Part shown: piece after piece, positions 23,086 to 35,000 of the stretch
Position numbering within the stretch: the stretch's first letter is position 1
Layout of the letters: every line of letters begins with the position of its first letter
Origin: Cladochytrium replicatum
Lineage: Eukaryota > Chytridiomycota > Chytridiomycetes > Cladochytriales > Cladochytriaceae
Length of the DNA: 64,000 bases
Assembly: GCA_025526935.1 (NCBI GenBank)
Contig: JAHLKD010000120.1
Span: forward strand, 89,211-153,210
Direction: 5' to 3'
Position numbers and translations under genes: made by a program
The notes under the pieces: generated by a model
The model's database searches: none
Seen by the model: the letters and a program-made list of their open reading frames with translations, nothing else
Told to the model about the DNA's origin: nothing

Positions 23086-23550
23086 CCTAAGAAGAGTATG
23101 GCCACTCTGAGCACTGCTACTTGAAGTTGATATTCAGCTTGAGCGTTTGTCAGATTCAACAAATATGGGCCGTAAGAACTCATTTCAGGAGAGGACTTTG
23201 TAGTTTATGCTGACAAACTTGATTGATGGTGGAAGAGATGGCAATTTAAGGTCATAAATAAACCTCATTGATCTTATGCATCTGGAAGCAGGTGCCCTGG
23301 ATGACCTCTTTAACCAAAAGGATAGCCGTAGGACAGTGGGGTAAGCAATGCAAGGGAACTGGTTGGAGAACTGGTTTGTTGTACCTTCGGAATTCTACCA
23401 ATCCCCTTGATAGCCAACAAGATGCTTATTGGGCCGCACGTTGATGTTGGCAGCTTGGCGCCGCAGGTGTAGCAGCTTCTGAATGACCAGCCTGTCGTTT
23501 CTGAGCACAGTGAGCAGCAAGCTCTCCCTCCGGGACAGTCACACGTGATT

Positions 23551-23640
23551 TCCATTGTGAAATCTCCTGGGAGCCGCCTGCTTCTCCCTTTCCATTGTGA
23601 AATCTCCTGGGAGCCACCTGATTCTCCCTTTCCATTGCAG
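23551..23640. repeat. 40-bp tandem repeat, two full copies and a partial third
   Basis: The unit starts TCCATTGTGAAATCTCCTGG at 23551 and again at 23591, with two differences. A third start (TCCATTGCAG) sits at 23631. Confidence 0.9.
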
Positions 23641-23649
23641 CGGTGATCT

Positions 23650-23688
23650 CCCCGAATCTTGCTATAGCCAGTGGCTATAGTCTCGGGG
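23650..23688. repeat. Inverted repeat able to form a hairpin
   Basis: CCCCGA and TCGGGG flank CTATAGCCA and TGGCTATAG. The inner nine-base arms pair perfectly with almost no loop. It lies just after the 40-bp tandem repeat. Confidence 0.8.
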
Positions 23689-23861
23689 ACAAAGGAGGCA
23701 CTATCGCTACCATCTTACTTGAGGTTCTTCAAGGCACCAAAGGAAAGGATGCTACAATAGTTCAGTTTTCCTCGGAGGCCAACTTTATTGATGTTTAGTT
23801 TTATTTGGCTCCCTCAGATCCCTGAGTTGAATCTCCAATATCCTTGTTCCCTTCTTTGTTT

Positions 23862-24191
23862 CTAATTGCTTTTCCTATCCACTTTGACAACATGAACTTC
23901 CTCTTTGTCGTCACTGTGATTTGGATCACTCTCGTCCATGTGATGAATCCGCACGTCACCTGGATCTGAACTCTCAGATACCCGAGGGCTTGTGAAAGAT
24001 GCTGATGACCCCATTTGCTCAAGCACTCCATCTTCTTCAGTCAGATCATACAGTTTTGCTAGCTCCGTGTAGTCAACTGGAAGAGTATGCTCAGCGAGTT
24101 CTTCCTCAACCAGATCAGATGCCTGGGGTTCTGGAGTCGGCTGAAGTATGATCTGTGTGACCTGCGGTGGTTGCAAAGAACTCAAGTTCAT
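23862..24191 (-). other. Orphan acidic open reading frame
   Basis: 109 codons from an ATG at 24191, rich in D, E and S (DLVEEELAEHTLPVDYTELA; HHMDESDPNHSDDKEE). No domain is recognised. The composition resembles the acidic linker between integrase and RT in copia polyproteins, but there is no direct match to families A or B here. Confidence 0.25.
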
Positions 24192-24345
24192 CAGAGGGGC
24201 AGTTGAAATCGCAATTGGAGCGTTGGAAGGTGCATTCTTGATGAATGCTGTGGTGAATCAGCATTGTGGGAGTAGGGTATACTCCGTTCGAACGTCATGT
24301 GAAGAGCCAATCCTGACACTCATCACGTCATCCATCACTCATCAG

Positions 24346-24573
24346 TGTTGCATACTCATATATAGCAGTATGGCTGGATTACTAAACTACTGTTAACAAT
24401 AAGTAAATATTACTGTGATTACTAAATGGCACATCAATCAGACAATGGATTCTTTGTTCCTAATCGGGAACAAAGAACATAGACGATACGTAAGGACACG
24501 TTTTCACCATCATAAATACATATTACTCTTCCCGAGTAAACAATTATTATCGCCTTAACAATTATAACCAACA
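24346..24573. repeat. Candidate solo LTR of a Ty1/copia element
   Basis: This 228-bp AT-rich block begins TGTTG and ends CAACA, the standard inverted ends of copia LTRs. Inside is a perfect inverted repeat (24450-24477) with TTCTTTGTTCC pairing with GGAACAAAGAA around TAATC. No 5-bp target duplication is visible at its edges, and no gag or pol adjoins it, so the call is tentative. Confidence 0.35.
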
Positions 24574-24648
24574 GGTCTTTCTGCATCCCGCATAGAGAAC
24601 TCCTGGACGTCTCCAGTCCATCTGTTATGTCATAGTGTTGTTATATGT

Positions 24649-25140
24649 ATGGTTGTTGAAGTGACTGTAGTAATAGAGTCCCATAACGTTCACACTCCAA
24701 CAATTCTTTGTCGGTGTAGATGGATGGGTAATACTCTCGATTTGGTGTTTCCGATCCATGATGCTGTTAATGGGATCGCTCGAGGGTTTGTATGTCTGTG
24801 CAGTGACAGGGACCGTGGTGTATGTGAAAACATTAGAGAGTGGAGACGGGTGGTGAAAGATGGTTGTACTGAGGATTTGGTTGATTATTTATGCCAGTAC
24901 TATCAAAAAAGTGGTTTAGAAAAGTTCTCACCACCAAAAGCACCGGCGCTAGGTGGACGTGATACAGAGGTTGCTGCAATTGTCAAGAACGAATGTTCGG
25001 TTCAATTTTCTTCTCCTAATTTCAGTGTTTCACTTGAGGCATTGCGAACCCGCCTGCCCTCTTTCGCGCTCGAGGGTTCTTCTGCTTCGTTCTTCCTACG
25101 TTCGCTTAGGACAGAATCCCACTCAATGAACTTCTCATGA
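24649..25140 (+). CDS. Hypothetical protein, no recognised family
   Basis: A 163-codon frame starts at ATG 24649 and stops at 25140. The sequence includes GNTLDLVFPIHDAVNGIARG, a charged CENIREWRRVVKD and a Ser-rich tail. I see no domain, signal peptide or splice partner. It sits in the decayed, repeat-bearing zone next to the candidate LTR and may be a chance frame or an orphan gene. Confidence 0.3.
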   Translation: MVVEVTVVIESHNVHTPTILCRCRWMGNTLDLVFPIHDAVNGIARGFVCLCSDRDRGVCENIREWRRVVKDGCTEDLVDYLCQYYQKSGLEKFSPPKAPALGGRDTEVAAIVKNECSVQFSSPNFSVSLEALRTRLPSFALEGSSASFFLRSLRTESHSMNFS

Positions 25141-25516
25141 GCCTCTGATTCTGCGTTTCGGGAGGATTACTTCTTGTCTAATTGATTCTTTGATTGCGAT
25201 GTAACATCCTTTCCCACAACGGAATCTTCTTAATCGCCCTGATTCTTTAACTTAGCATAAAACTTATATCTTCGAGCTGATATAATTCACAACTACGAGA
25301 ATGTAAAGTTCTGATGTGTTGATTGAATGCGCCTTACCAATATCCCTGTCGTCTTCTTATCTGGTTTTCTCCTCTCACTATCTACAAAAATTCGCTCCCA
25401 TTCCTTTCTATCGCCTTGAGCTGCACCTGGACATCTCCATCCGCAAATACTTCCATTCCGCAGGCCGTCGTTGACCAAAAGCATCTCTCCAGTCACGTGT
25501 GTTGCTGATCAAAAAA

Positions 25517-27863
25517 ATGGTTGACTTCCAAGCGGCTCTGAAGCTGGCTCAGGCAACCGCTGCCAAACTTGCAGCCTCGCTGCCGGCACAGGGACAAGAT
25601 TCTTCGGGGCCGGGATCGAACAAACGCAGCCGAGACGATTACGAGGACCCGCCCCACCGTGCTCCGCCCCCTTCGGGCGGCTACCGTCGGGACGACTACA
25701 GGGAACACGATGACGAAGACCAGAGGCCGTCCTCAAGGGCGCGACATGGACTTGGGAGCTCTGAGAGGACGATGAGCCATTATGGGCCAGGGTCGTCTGG
25801 CGGGATTGATGGGCGAGCGCCGTCCGTGGTTCGAGAAGAAACGTACCCTCACACTATGGTGGGTTTTAGGGAATAAAGGAGTCTTTACTAAGACTGTTGA
25901 CAGGTGGGGTTGATCATCGGACGGAAGGGAGAAACACTGAAACGAATCGAGGATACCTGCAATGTGAAAGTCCAGATAAACGCCCGTAAGTGCTTTAAAA
26001 TTCTCAATTTTGTGTTTCAATCTCATGAAAGAATTAAAACATTTAATAGCTGAAGGAGCACCGGACGGGGATCGACGTGCAATTCTGACTGGAACGGAGG
26101 AGAACATCCAGAAAGCTCGGGAAATGATCAGTGACATCTTGGGACATGGGAGCAAAGGCGGTCGATCGGGTGGAATGTCATTCCTGACTGGTTCTAACGC
26201 TGTTGCACCGGGCACGAAAACGGTTCAGGTGCCTGTCCCCAGATCGAAAGGTAATGCATTATTTCTTTTCGATTGCGAATTATAAAAATTGATAATTTTT
26301 ACTTGGTGTCCATTAGTTGGTCATGTTATCGGAATGAAGGGTGCCACGATTCGTTCTTTGGAAGAGCAGTCCGGGGCGAAGATTGTCGTCGCAGCCGACA
26401 GTGAGAGCGACCCGTCTTCCACAACGCGTCAAGTTACTGTTTCCGGGACCGATGATGCTATTGATCTCGCAAAGCGGTTGATTGACGATGTTGTGAACTC
26501 GGCTCCGACAAGAGTAAAACCAATCGTTCAGTTTTGTTTATTCTGTTAAGATTCCGTTTCAGCGTCCGGGGGGGTATGATGCTGGTGGGGAGAAAGAAGT
26601 GATGAGGGTACGTATAGTGGAACTTTGTCGCTGCTATTTCAAACGCAAAGTTATTAGGTCCCGAGTGATAAGGTCAGGTTGATCATCGGAAGAGGTTTGT
26701 GGAGGCAAAGTGAAGAACGGTAACCTTCTAGATTGGCTGATAGCTTGAATAGGAGGCGAGACTATCCGTTCAATACAGTCGCAAGCACGTGTTCGAGTTG
26801 ATATTGAGGAAGAGAACGGTCCGATTAGAAACATCACAGTTTCAGGTATTTTGAGGAGAGATTACATTTATAGCTGACCAACCATTTCTTTTTTGCTTCA
26901 GGGACTTTAGACGGTATTCGAATGGCAAAGGATATGATTGAGGAGAAGATTAATGTGAGGGTTGAAGTACTTGGATGATAAGATGGCTCAATCATTTGCA
27001 TCAGCAACAGCCACGCGATGGACGCGGGTCTGGTCGTTATGGTGGTGGTCGACGGTACGCTATGTGATGTGGTCCCTGATCGGAGCTCACTGTTCACCAG
27101 GGATGACGGGTACGGAAACGACTACAATGCCTACAGCGGTTACGAAAACTACTACGGCCAAGGACAATATGCAGGTATTATATTGGCCTTCGCCTGCTCC
27201 TTTTAGGCTCTTGCTAGACTTGGGAAGGGTGAGGTTGAATGGTTAGGAGGGCTTGTGAGCATCCCACTGGTCCACTGTATTATGAAAGCTAGCGGTAGCG
27301 TCATAGCTGCTCCGGTTTGTATTTGGCATATTGGGTTGTCTTGTTCGCCATCGAGAGAAATGGTTTCTCTTACTTTAGAGTCGAGCCTTTTCGAGTGGAA
27401 TGGGCAAAATTTCTGGATATTTCTTTGACCCGCTCAAAGGAGCGAGGCTGCTTTGACTATGATTCTTGTGACAAATCATCGGACCAAAACCAAAACCCCC
27501 CTTGTAGGATACAGCTCAGGCGATCCAAAATCGGGAGGAGATCAGCACGGTGCTGGGGGAGACTACTCGAAAGCCTGGGAAGAATGGTTTAAGCAGAACC
27601 CTGGAGGAGACCCTTACTCGTACTATTATTACGGGCAAGGGCAAAGTGGGGACCCCACTGCCTCCTCAGTACCGGCTGATACAGCTGCCGCGACTTCAGA
27701 TGCTGAAGCAGCAAAATCAATAACTTTGCCGGGTGGCGAGAATGCGGCTCAAGGTGGCCAAGATTATTCCAAGGAATGGGAGGAATACTGTCGCAAGATG
27801 GGTTATGGAGCTGGAGGTGGGGATGGTGCAGCGACGTCACAACCTCAAGTTGGCGAGGAATAG
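25517..27863 (+). CDS. Three-KH-domain RNA/ssDNA-binding protein, FUBP/KSRP-like
   Basis: The start MVDFQAALKLAQATAAKLAA at 25517 is followed by a disordered, R/D/S-rich region. Three KH domains then come, each with its GxxG loop. KH1 is VGLIIGRKGETLKRIE (exon from 25904). KH2 is VGHVIGMKGATIRSLEEQSG. KH3 is VRLIIGR joined to GGETIRSIQSQARV. The linker and tail hold R/G/Y-rich sequence (GSGRYGGGR; DDGYGNDYNAYSGYENYYG). Two FUBP-type tyrosine/tryptophan motifs occur at the C terminus (DYSKAWEEWFKQNPGGDPYS and DYSKEWEEYCRKMGYG). Animal relatives bind AU-rich or single-stranded DNA elements and affect transcription and mRNA decay. Introns are 45-70 nt except the last (about 27175-27515), which is near 340 nt and may hide an alternative exon. 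Function is inferred from the family. Confidence 0.85.
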
Positions 27864-28119
27864 GTAATTAGAGAACGACACTTTCTCGACACATTGCTGA
27901 CTCTCTATTGAAATACTATCTAGACGGGACCGCCCCTCCTGCCTTTATTTTTAGGCCGCCCCCTTGCCCTTGTTTTTGTGCACTTTGAAGGTGACGAAGT
28001 GGCCCATCCAATTCGCTTTATATGTTACGGGTAGTGTTCGCTTGGTTAAGTTCATGTCTGTGGCTGAGAATGTTGGAGCTGGTCTGTTGATATGACTTTT
28101 TAGTCTCATATCAAGCTAG

Positions 28120-28854
28120 CTAGTTAAAAATTCGTCTACCTGCCAGCCAATCTAGCCCTTGCTCAAGTCCTTCCCCTGATAAAGCGTTGCACGCCCTGGC
28201 CGACTTTCAGTTGTTGTCCTGAAACGTTGTCATCAAAAACGCCCACCATATTGTCCAGTTTCGATCTCGGATGTCTTCCAACGCCAATGCAGTGGCACAT
28301 TCTGAAGGAAGGAGTGCGCCATCTAGATCCATTTTGTTTGCGAAAAACAGAATTGGAACTTTCCGTGTTTGCATCGCTTTCGAAGTTTTTGTACGGGGAT
28401 CAGCACATTGGATTAAGGACTATGTCAAGTGTGGAGAACCTCGGTTTCCGAGTATGCTTTCCAACTCATCTCTGGCAATGCATGCGCGTACTCTATCAGC
28501 TGAATCTACGACGAAAATTATGGCATCCGTATCATGAAAATAGTGCTGCCAAAGGTCGCGGTATTTCCCTTGGCCGGACATATCAAATACGGTAAAGCGC
28601 ACTTTCGATCTGAACGAAAAATTTTCAACATTAAAGCCTACTGTCGGAACTATTTCTTCTGGCTGTATCTGGCCAAGTGAACCGATTCGTAAATGTTAAT
28701 ATAATCTGTGAAAAACTAGTTCAATTACCTTCTCAGCTTTGAAGTGATTCAGTATTGTTGACTTTCCAGAGTTATCGAGACCGACACAGAGTACGTTTGC
28801 CCGCTTTCTCAGCAGCCCCAGCGACGTAAGCAGGTTTGTCCAGAATGCGGTCAT
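28120..28854 (-). CDS. ARL6: ARL6/BBS3 small GTPase
   Basis: ARL6 recruits the BBSome coat to membranes for ciliary cargo transport. Exon 1 (ATG 28854) gives MTAFWTNLLTSLGLLRKRAN and the P-loop GLDNSGKST. After an intron, PEEIVPTVGFNVENFSF holds switch I. RFTVFDMSGQGKYRDLWQHY carries switch II with the DMSGQ variant characteristic of ARL6, rather than the DVGGQ of Arf proteins. The G4 motif is FFANKMDLDGALLP. A further join gives NWTIWACNALSGEGLEQGLD, the G5 region and C-terminal helix, with a stop at 28120-28122. Four exons are needed; the intron before AMQTRKVPILFF uses the unusual donor GTTCTC. All key GTPase motifs are present. It is convergent with the KH gene and divergent from VPS1 (307 bp between starts). 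Confidence 0.9.
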
Positions 28855-29161
28855 TGCCTCAAACAACCTGAGGCAGCGCGTCGGCAGTTCCCAAACAGGC
28901 TAGATTGTGGGTTTAAATTTTCCACCCGTCCCGTCCAACCAAAACATCGAAGTCAAAGAAAGGCATTTGGGCCAAAAATAGATCGTGCCTTACGACGCTC
29001 CAGTGGGATCGCCTGCAACCCTCCCGCTCACATTTGTCGCATCGCGTTACATCCGCATTCTTATCGCCTGTCCTACCCCAGAATAGTGGTTAACACGTGA
29101 GTGAGCCGTCTGTCTCAGCCCAAGGCACCCACCCCCTTATCTTTGCCATTCAACATAGACC
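28855..29161. promoter_or_regulatory. Shared intergenic region between ARL6 and VPS1 starts
   Basis: The two genes diverge from this 307-bp stretch, which must hold both promoters. I see no clear TATA box or X-box palindrome that I could defend. Confidence 0.5.
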
Positions 29162-31881
29162 ATGGATACAGGACTCATCAAAACAGTCAACAAACTCCAA
29201 GACGCTTTCGCCGCTGTTGGCGTGGCAAACCCAATCGACCTTCCACAGGTAAAGTGTGATTGCTGGTGATCTTGTGGAGCTCGTCACATCGGGAAGTTCA
29301 ACCTTGGGACACTGTTAATCGATATTGTTGCATTAGATTGCTGTTATCGGCAGTCAAAGTAGTGGAAAGAGTTCAGTTTTGGAGAACGTCGTAGGACGAG
29401 ATTTCCTTCCCCGTGGTACAACGTCTTTCATTATAAAGTTGGCTCGCCGTCGCTTAATCATTTCGGTTCAGGTAGCGGTATCGTCACTCGAAGACCTCTC
29501 GTTCTCCAGCTCATCAACCGGCCCAATGCAAAAGGGGAAGTTGGAGGTGTCGCTGCGGGGACTCCATTGGATGCGGCTGGGAAGCCCACCACTAATGGAG
29601 TAGTGACTTCCCCATCTTCCCCTCGCCCGAGCGCTGCTGCTGGAGAGCCCGAGGAGTGGGGGGAGTTCTTGCACATTCCCGGCAAAAAGTTCACCGACTT
29701 CAACGAAATTCGTGAAGAAATCGTTCGTGACACGGAAGCGAAAAGCGGAAAGAGCGGCGTCTCGGCGCATCCCATCAATCTCAGGATTTACTCGCCCAAT
29801 GTCCTTACCCTCACATTGGTCGACTTGCCTGGGCTGACGAAGGTGCCTGTGGGTGATCAGCCAAAGGACATCGAGAAGCAGATTAGGGACATGATCTTGA
29901 AATACGTCTCCAAAAATAATGCAATTATTCTTGCGGTTACGCCAGCAAACACTGACCTTGCCAACTCGGATGGTTTGAAACTGGCGCGTGAAGTGGATCC
30001 CGATGGTGTACGCACGATTGGTGTTCTGACAAAGGTGGATTTGATGGACCCTGGAACGGATGTCGTGGAGGCTCTTGCTGGTCGTGTCATCCCTCTTCGA
30101 TTGGGTAACATTTGCTGAAATTCCAATGAAGGGATAATCTTTAACTCCATTTGTTAGGCTACGTACCTGTTGTCAACCGTGGACAGCGCGACATTGATAA
30201 CCGAAAGCCCATCGATGCTGCACTTGAAGCGGAAAGGCAATTTTTCGAGAACCACCCCGCCTACAAGTCCAAAGCTCAGTACTGTGGTACACCATACCTT
30301 GCCCGTAGGTTGAACATGGTAAGAGATTGTGTGAAATGTACGTGCTATCTACTTGGGCTAACTCAAATCCACTTGTAGATTTTGATGCACCACATCAAAA
30401 ACACGCTTCCTGAAATTAAGACCAAAATTTCCGCGAGCCTTAGCAAATACCAAACAGAGCTTGCACAGCTTGGTGACCCGCTAGGTGATGACACAGCAAA
30501 CCACGTATGTAAAAAAGATGGGTTTGAATTGCAATTCTAAAATACTTTGTCGCAGTCGAATGTCATCCTCAACGTGATCACAGAATTTACGAACGAATAC
30601 CGCACAATCATTGACGGTACCTCAAACGAAATTTCCAGTGACGAATTGAGTGGTGGTGCTCGTATCAGCTTTGTGTTCCACGAAATTTTCGGGCAAGCTG
30701 TCAGGAGCATGGATCCTTTCGACCAGATCAAAGATGTCGATATCCGAACCATCCTTTACAACTCTTCTGGTTCAATGCCCGCTCTGTTTGTTGGGACAGC
30801 GGCCTTTGAAGTTCTAGTAAAGCAACAAATCAAGCGATTGGAGGAACCGAGCTTGAAGTGTGTGTCTCTTGTCTACGATGAATTGGTTAGGATTCTCAAC
30901 AAGTTACTTCAGAAGGGCGTAAGTTTCGCTATGTGCTTCATTTGCGCCTCACGCCGACAGTATTAACTAGGTTTTCCGCCGCTTCCCTCACCTTCGGGAG
31001 AAGTTCTACGGAGTTGTTATCAACTTCTTCAAGAAAGCCATTCTTCCTACAAACAAGCTTGTCCAGGATTTGATCGCGTGAGTACATTCGACGTCCCTCC
31101 TCAATTTCAGGATTCTCACACTTGTTCTTCAGAGCTGAATCGTGCTACATCAACACTGGCCACCCAGACTTCCTCACTGGTCACAAGGTACTAATTCGAG
31201 TCGCTTTTATTCTATAATTTTCTTACTCCTCTTTTGTTAAGGCGATGGCTCTTGTAACGGATAAGCTGAACATGTCAAAGCAACCTCAACCGCCTCTAGG
31301 TGCCGATCCCAAAGCCCCACGCAGCTCCAATGCGCCAGTGCCTGGCGGTGTGGGAAGTGTTGCTCCGAACCCACTCTTCTCGGAAGGTGACCAAAGTGGA
31401 AACTTCTTTGGAAGCTTTTTCAGCAACAAAAAGAAGAAGCCCGGTGTGCTTGAAAACGTATGTGTTCTGACTTGCATGACTTCTCATGTTAATAACTTCT
31501 CCTTCAGCCCCCTGCGGTGTTGAGAGCTTCAGGCAACTTGTCTGAGAGGGAGTACATGGAAACTGAAGTTATCAGTGAGTTCTACTAATCGGACATCTAG
31601 TCAACAACTAATGATTACCTTCAGAATTGTTGTTGATGTCCTACTTCAACATTGTGAAGAGAACCGCCGCCGACTTGGTTCCGAAGGCCATTATGCTGAA
31701 CCTTGTACAATTCAGCAAGGAGGAGCTTCAGCGTGAGCTTCTAGCCGAGCTTTACAAGAAGGAGACATTCGATGACGCTCTTAGGGAGTCTGACTTCACT
31801 CTTCAGAGGAGGAAAGAGTGCAAGAAGATGATCCAAGCTTTGCAGACTGCGGATGAGATCATTACCTCCACTGTGAACTAA
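29162..31881 (+). CDS. VPS1: Vps1-type dynamin-like GTPase
   Basis: Vps1 drives membrane scission in endosome/Golgi-to-vacuole traffic and peroxisome division. The start [20 protein letters not shown] at 29162 is typical. GTPase motifs: G1 [21 protein letters not shown]2 in [16 protein letters not shown] (intron join); G3 [16 protein letters not shown]4 [10 protein letters not shown] variable insert precedes [14 protein letters not shown]. The middle domain reads [20 protein letters not shown] and [16 protein letters not shown]. The GED ([18 protein letters not shown]) ends at stop 31879-31881. The closest family is Vps1, not Dnm1, on the G4-to-stalk sequence ([27 protein letters not shown]). 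The insert-B region contains [16 protein letters not shown]. About ten short introns interrupt the gene. Confidence 0.93.
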
Positions 31882-32062
31882 AGTGTTGCATATAGTGGTT
31901 GTGGAGGTTTTCAGTTTGGGAGGGAAAGGTGCGAGTTATGGTTTTAGTTCATAGTTTACGGTTAATGCTCTGTGTTTTTGTGGGACGGATTGGATTATTT
32001 TTTTCTCTTTGTGTGATCCGCCCTAATAAATTCTGAACGCGTTATAAAAACAAACTTCCCCC

Positions 32063-35000
32063 ATGACAACTCAACTGCTGTTTCAATCATACGAGTTGCC
32101 CCTCCGTAAGTTGCCTTCAAGTACAATTGATAACTATGCCTAACGACTTAAGATAGAGCACGCTGCTAGTGACAATCCAATATTCCAATCCTACTGCTAC
32201 GAATTTGAAAATGATCTAGATCAGGCGACCAGATGGCTGGATCAGGTGTGCAAGGCGCTCAGGCAGTATGTCGAAGATATGAATCGTAAGCTAGAGCATG
32301 CATCTGCGTTGTTCAAGGGGATGGAAAGCTCATATCTGGCTATAGGGATGAACGAATCAACAGCCGCATTGGTTACTAAACTCCTGCAGACTGAGTTTCT
32401 GCCAAAGTCAGGAACTTGGTCAACGGCAAGCCAAACTTTGTCTGATGCACTCCAGACCGTGTATGCACTCAAGCAGAAGCTGGTGAGCTGAACTGGATTT
32501 TCATACACCATGTATAACTGTAAAAGCATGTAGGAAGATGATTTGGAAGAGAATGTAATTTCCCCGTTGGAGCAATACTTGCGCACGGATGTCAGGACAA
32601 TGAAGGTAAGCGACTCATCAGATGGTTCTGAAATCCCTGAAAAAAAGGTAGCGAGTGAGCAAGAACTATGAAAAGATCGCGGAAAAGTACGAAGCGGCTA
32701 TCAGTAAGTATTCATCACGATCTAAGTCCAAGGAGGCGAGTGCTGCTCGAGAGGTAGCGATAGGTTCCGTCAATAATTGTTCGCTTGATTTATCTCGCCG
32801 ACAGGAAATGTTTCAATTATACGATGTTCGCAAACTCTACACTCGTGCCTCTCTGGAGTATGGATACAGAATGCAGATCTTCAAAGAGAATCTGGAGCAT
32901 TTCATTTCAGATCAGGTTTGTGGAATATCAACAGCTTTGCATTGTGTTTCGTTTATACACATTGAGCCAGCTACTTGGTGCTCTTGCATCGCACGCGGAC
33001 TTCGCATCGACAAACTCTGAGTTGTTCAAAAATATTCAGCCGTTTATGGAAGGCCTTCGAATTCGAGTGGATGATGGTCGCGAATACTTGAATCAAAGTG
33101 CTGCCCATATCGAGACGGAGAAGCGGCGACTGGAAGAGGAATGCATCAATAGACTGCGTGTTGATGACTCCCCTATTACCACTTCAAATGGGCAAGTAAA
33201 TGCCGACACAAGTGATCAACTTGGGACCGAACAGGGAGCATCATTAGGTGTTCTTAAAAGGTCGCCTTCAAAGCTACTTGGAGAAGGTATTCGTTTGGCC
33301 ACGGAAAAATGCGAACCGCAGAGCACTGTAGCACAGTCGAGAGAGGAAAAGGAAGGTTACTTATTGAAGAAAGTGCAAAAGCCGATCGGTCCAGCGTCCT
33401 GGTCTCGCCGTTATTTCTCGATTAAGGGCGGATTTCTTGGCTATAGTTTCACTCCTACGTTTGGAAAGTATCGTGGATCGATAGTCGCTACTTCACCAGT
33501 CAACGTTCTTTTGTGCAACGCCCGACCAGCTCAAAAGGAAGAACGGAAATGCTGCTTCGAAATATATACGGTTCGCAGATCATTCATAGTTCAGGCTGAA
33601 ACGAATGAGGATGTTCAGGCTTGGATAGATACGCTTGAAGCAGCGAAGCTGTCGGCTGCAACAATGAGTATCTCCAACCCTCCCAGTTGCTTGTTGCGCG
33701 GGGTGAGTGATCTCCAAACATCCACAATAGATGGCGAGGAAGAAATGTCAGAAGATACGGGTGAAAAGCTTTTGGTCTTTCAATCGCCTTCTTGCAGACC
33801 TGCTCCTCTCGGGAGATTGGATTGCAGCCCATCACCACCAAAATTACCAGATCTCCCCTCAAGAAGATCGCCAACCAGGCCATTGAATCGGAGCTTCTCA
33901 CCGGCATTATCCACACTTCTTAATGCATACGATGAAGATGATGAGCCGGAGAGATTGGCTCCAGGCGGTAGAAAAGTGAGTGACGATTCGTCAAATTCAA
34001 GACTAAAGTATCCCGACTCCGCCATGGAGAAGAGAGACGAAGAGATGCACTCTCTTCTAAAGTCAGTTCCAGCTTCAGATCATGTTTTGGGTGTATTCCC
34101 TTGCGCACTACAGAAAGAGATTGCTATTCAAGGAAGAGTTTTCTTGACGCAAAATCGAGTCTGCTTCCATTCAAATCTACTTGGATTTGTAACCGTTTTG
34201 GTTGTACAAGTCTGCGATGTCATCAACATTGTTCGAAAGCAAACACCATTTTTCGGCTCAATCACAATCTATACGGTTGACGGCACGCACACGTTTCATG
34301 CCTTTCTCAAAGACGATGTAAGGATGCATGCCGCCTTGCATGCTGTATGGATGAATATTACGGACTCAAATCCATTGAAATTGCAAGATCTCTTTCACTC
34401 ACTGCACAAACCTGGTGGAGTCCTCGACCTTTCCACGAGGAAAATGAGTGATCAGAGCTCTGGCAGCGGAGGGCAAATGGGAGAAGCAGGAGTACAGTCA
34501 GGTGAACAGCTTTCCGGACTCAATTCCGCATATCAATTGCCACCTGAAATTCCTGTTCCAACCCAAGAAGTGGTTTGTGGCTGCACTGAGCATTTTGAGA
34601 AGCGGGAGGTAGACATGGTGCTTCCAATACCTGCAAAGCATTTGTTTGAATTGCTTTTCGGTGAATTATCTCAGATTTTTTGGGAAAAGTATCATGTAAA
34701 GTCTGGAAACACACAATTGACGTTTGGAAGCTGGGCAGACGAAGGTGGTCAGCGTAGCAGGGATCTCAAGTTTATCATCCCGATAAACAATTCGATGGTC
34801 AAAGCGAAAGAAGCAGATTGCCAAGAGACCCAGACAGTTACAAAGAGAGACGAATTCTTAAGCTACACGATCGAGTTGAAAAGCCAAACACCTTCACTGC
34901 CTTACGGGGACACCTTTTCACCAATATCACAATATTGCATCACATGGGTATCCTCAAGCTCCTCTCGACTGGTTATCCACGTCGGATGCAAGTTCATGAA

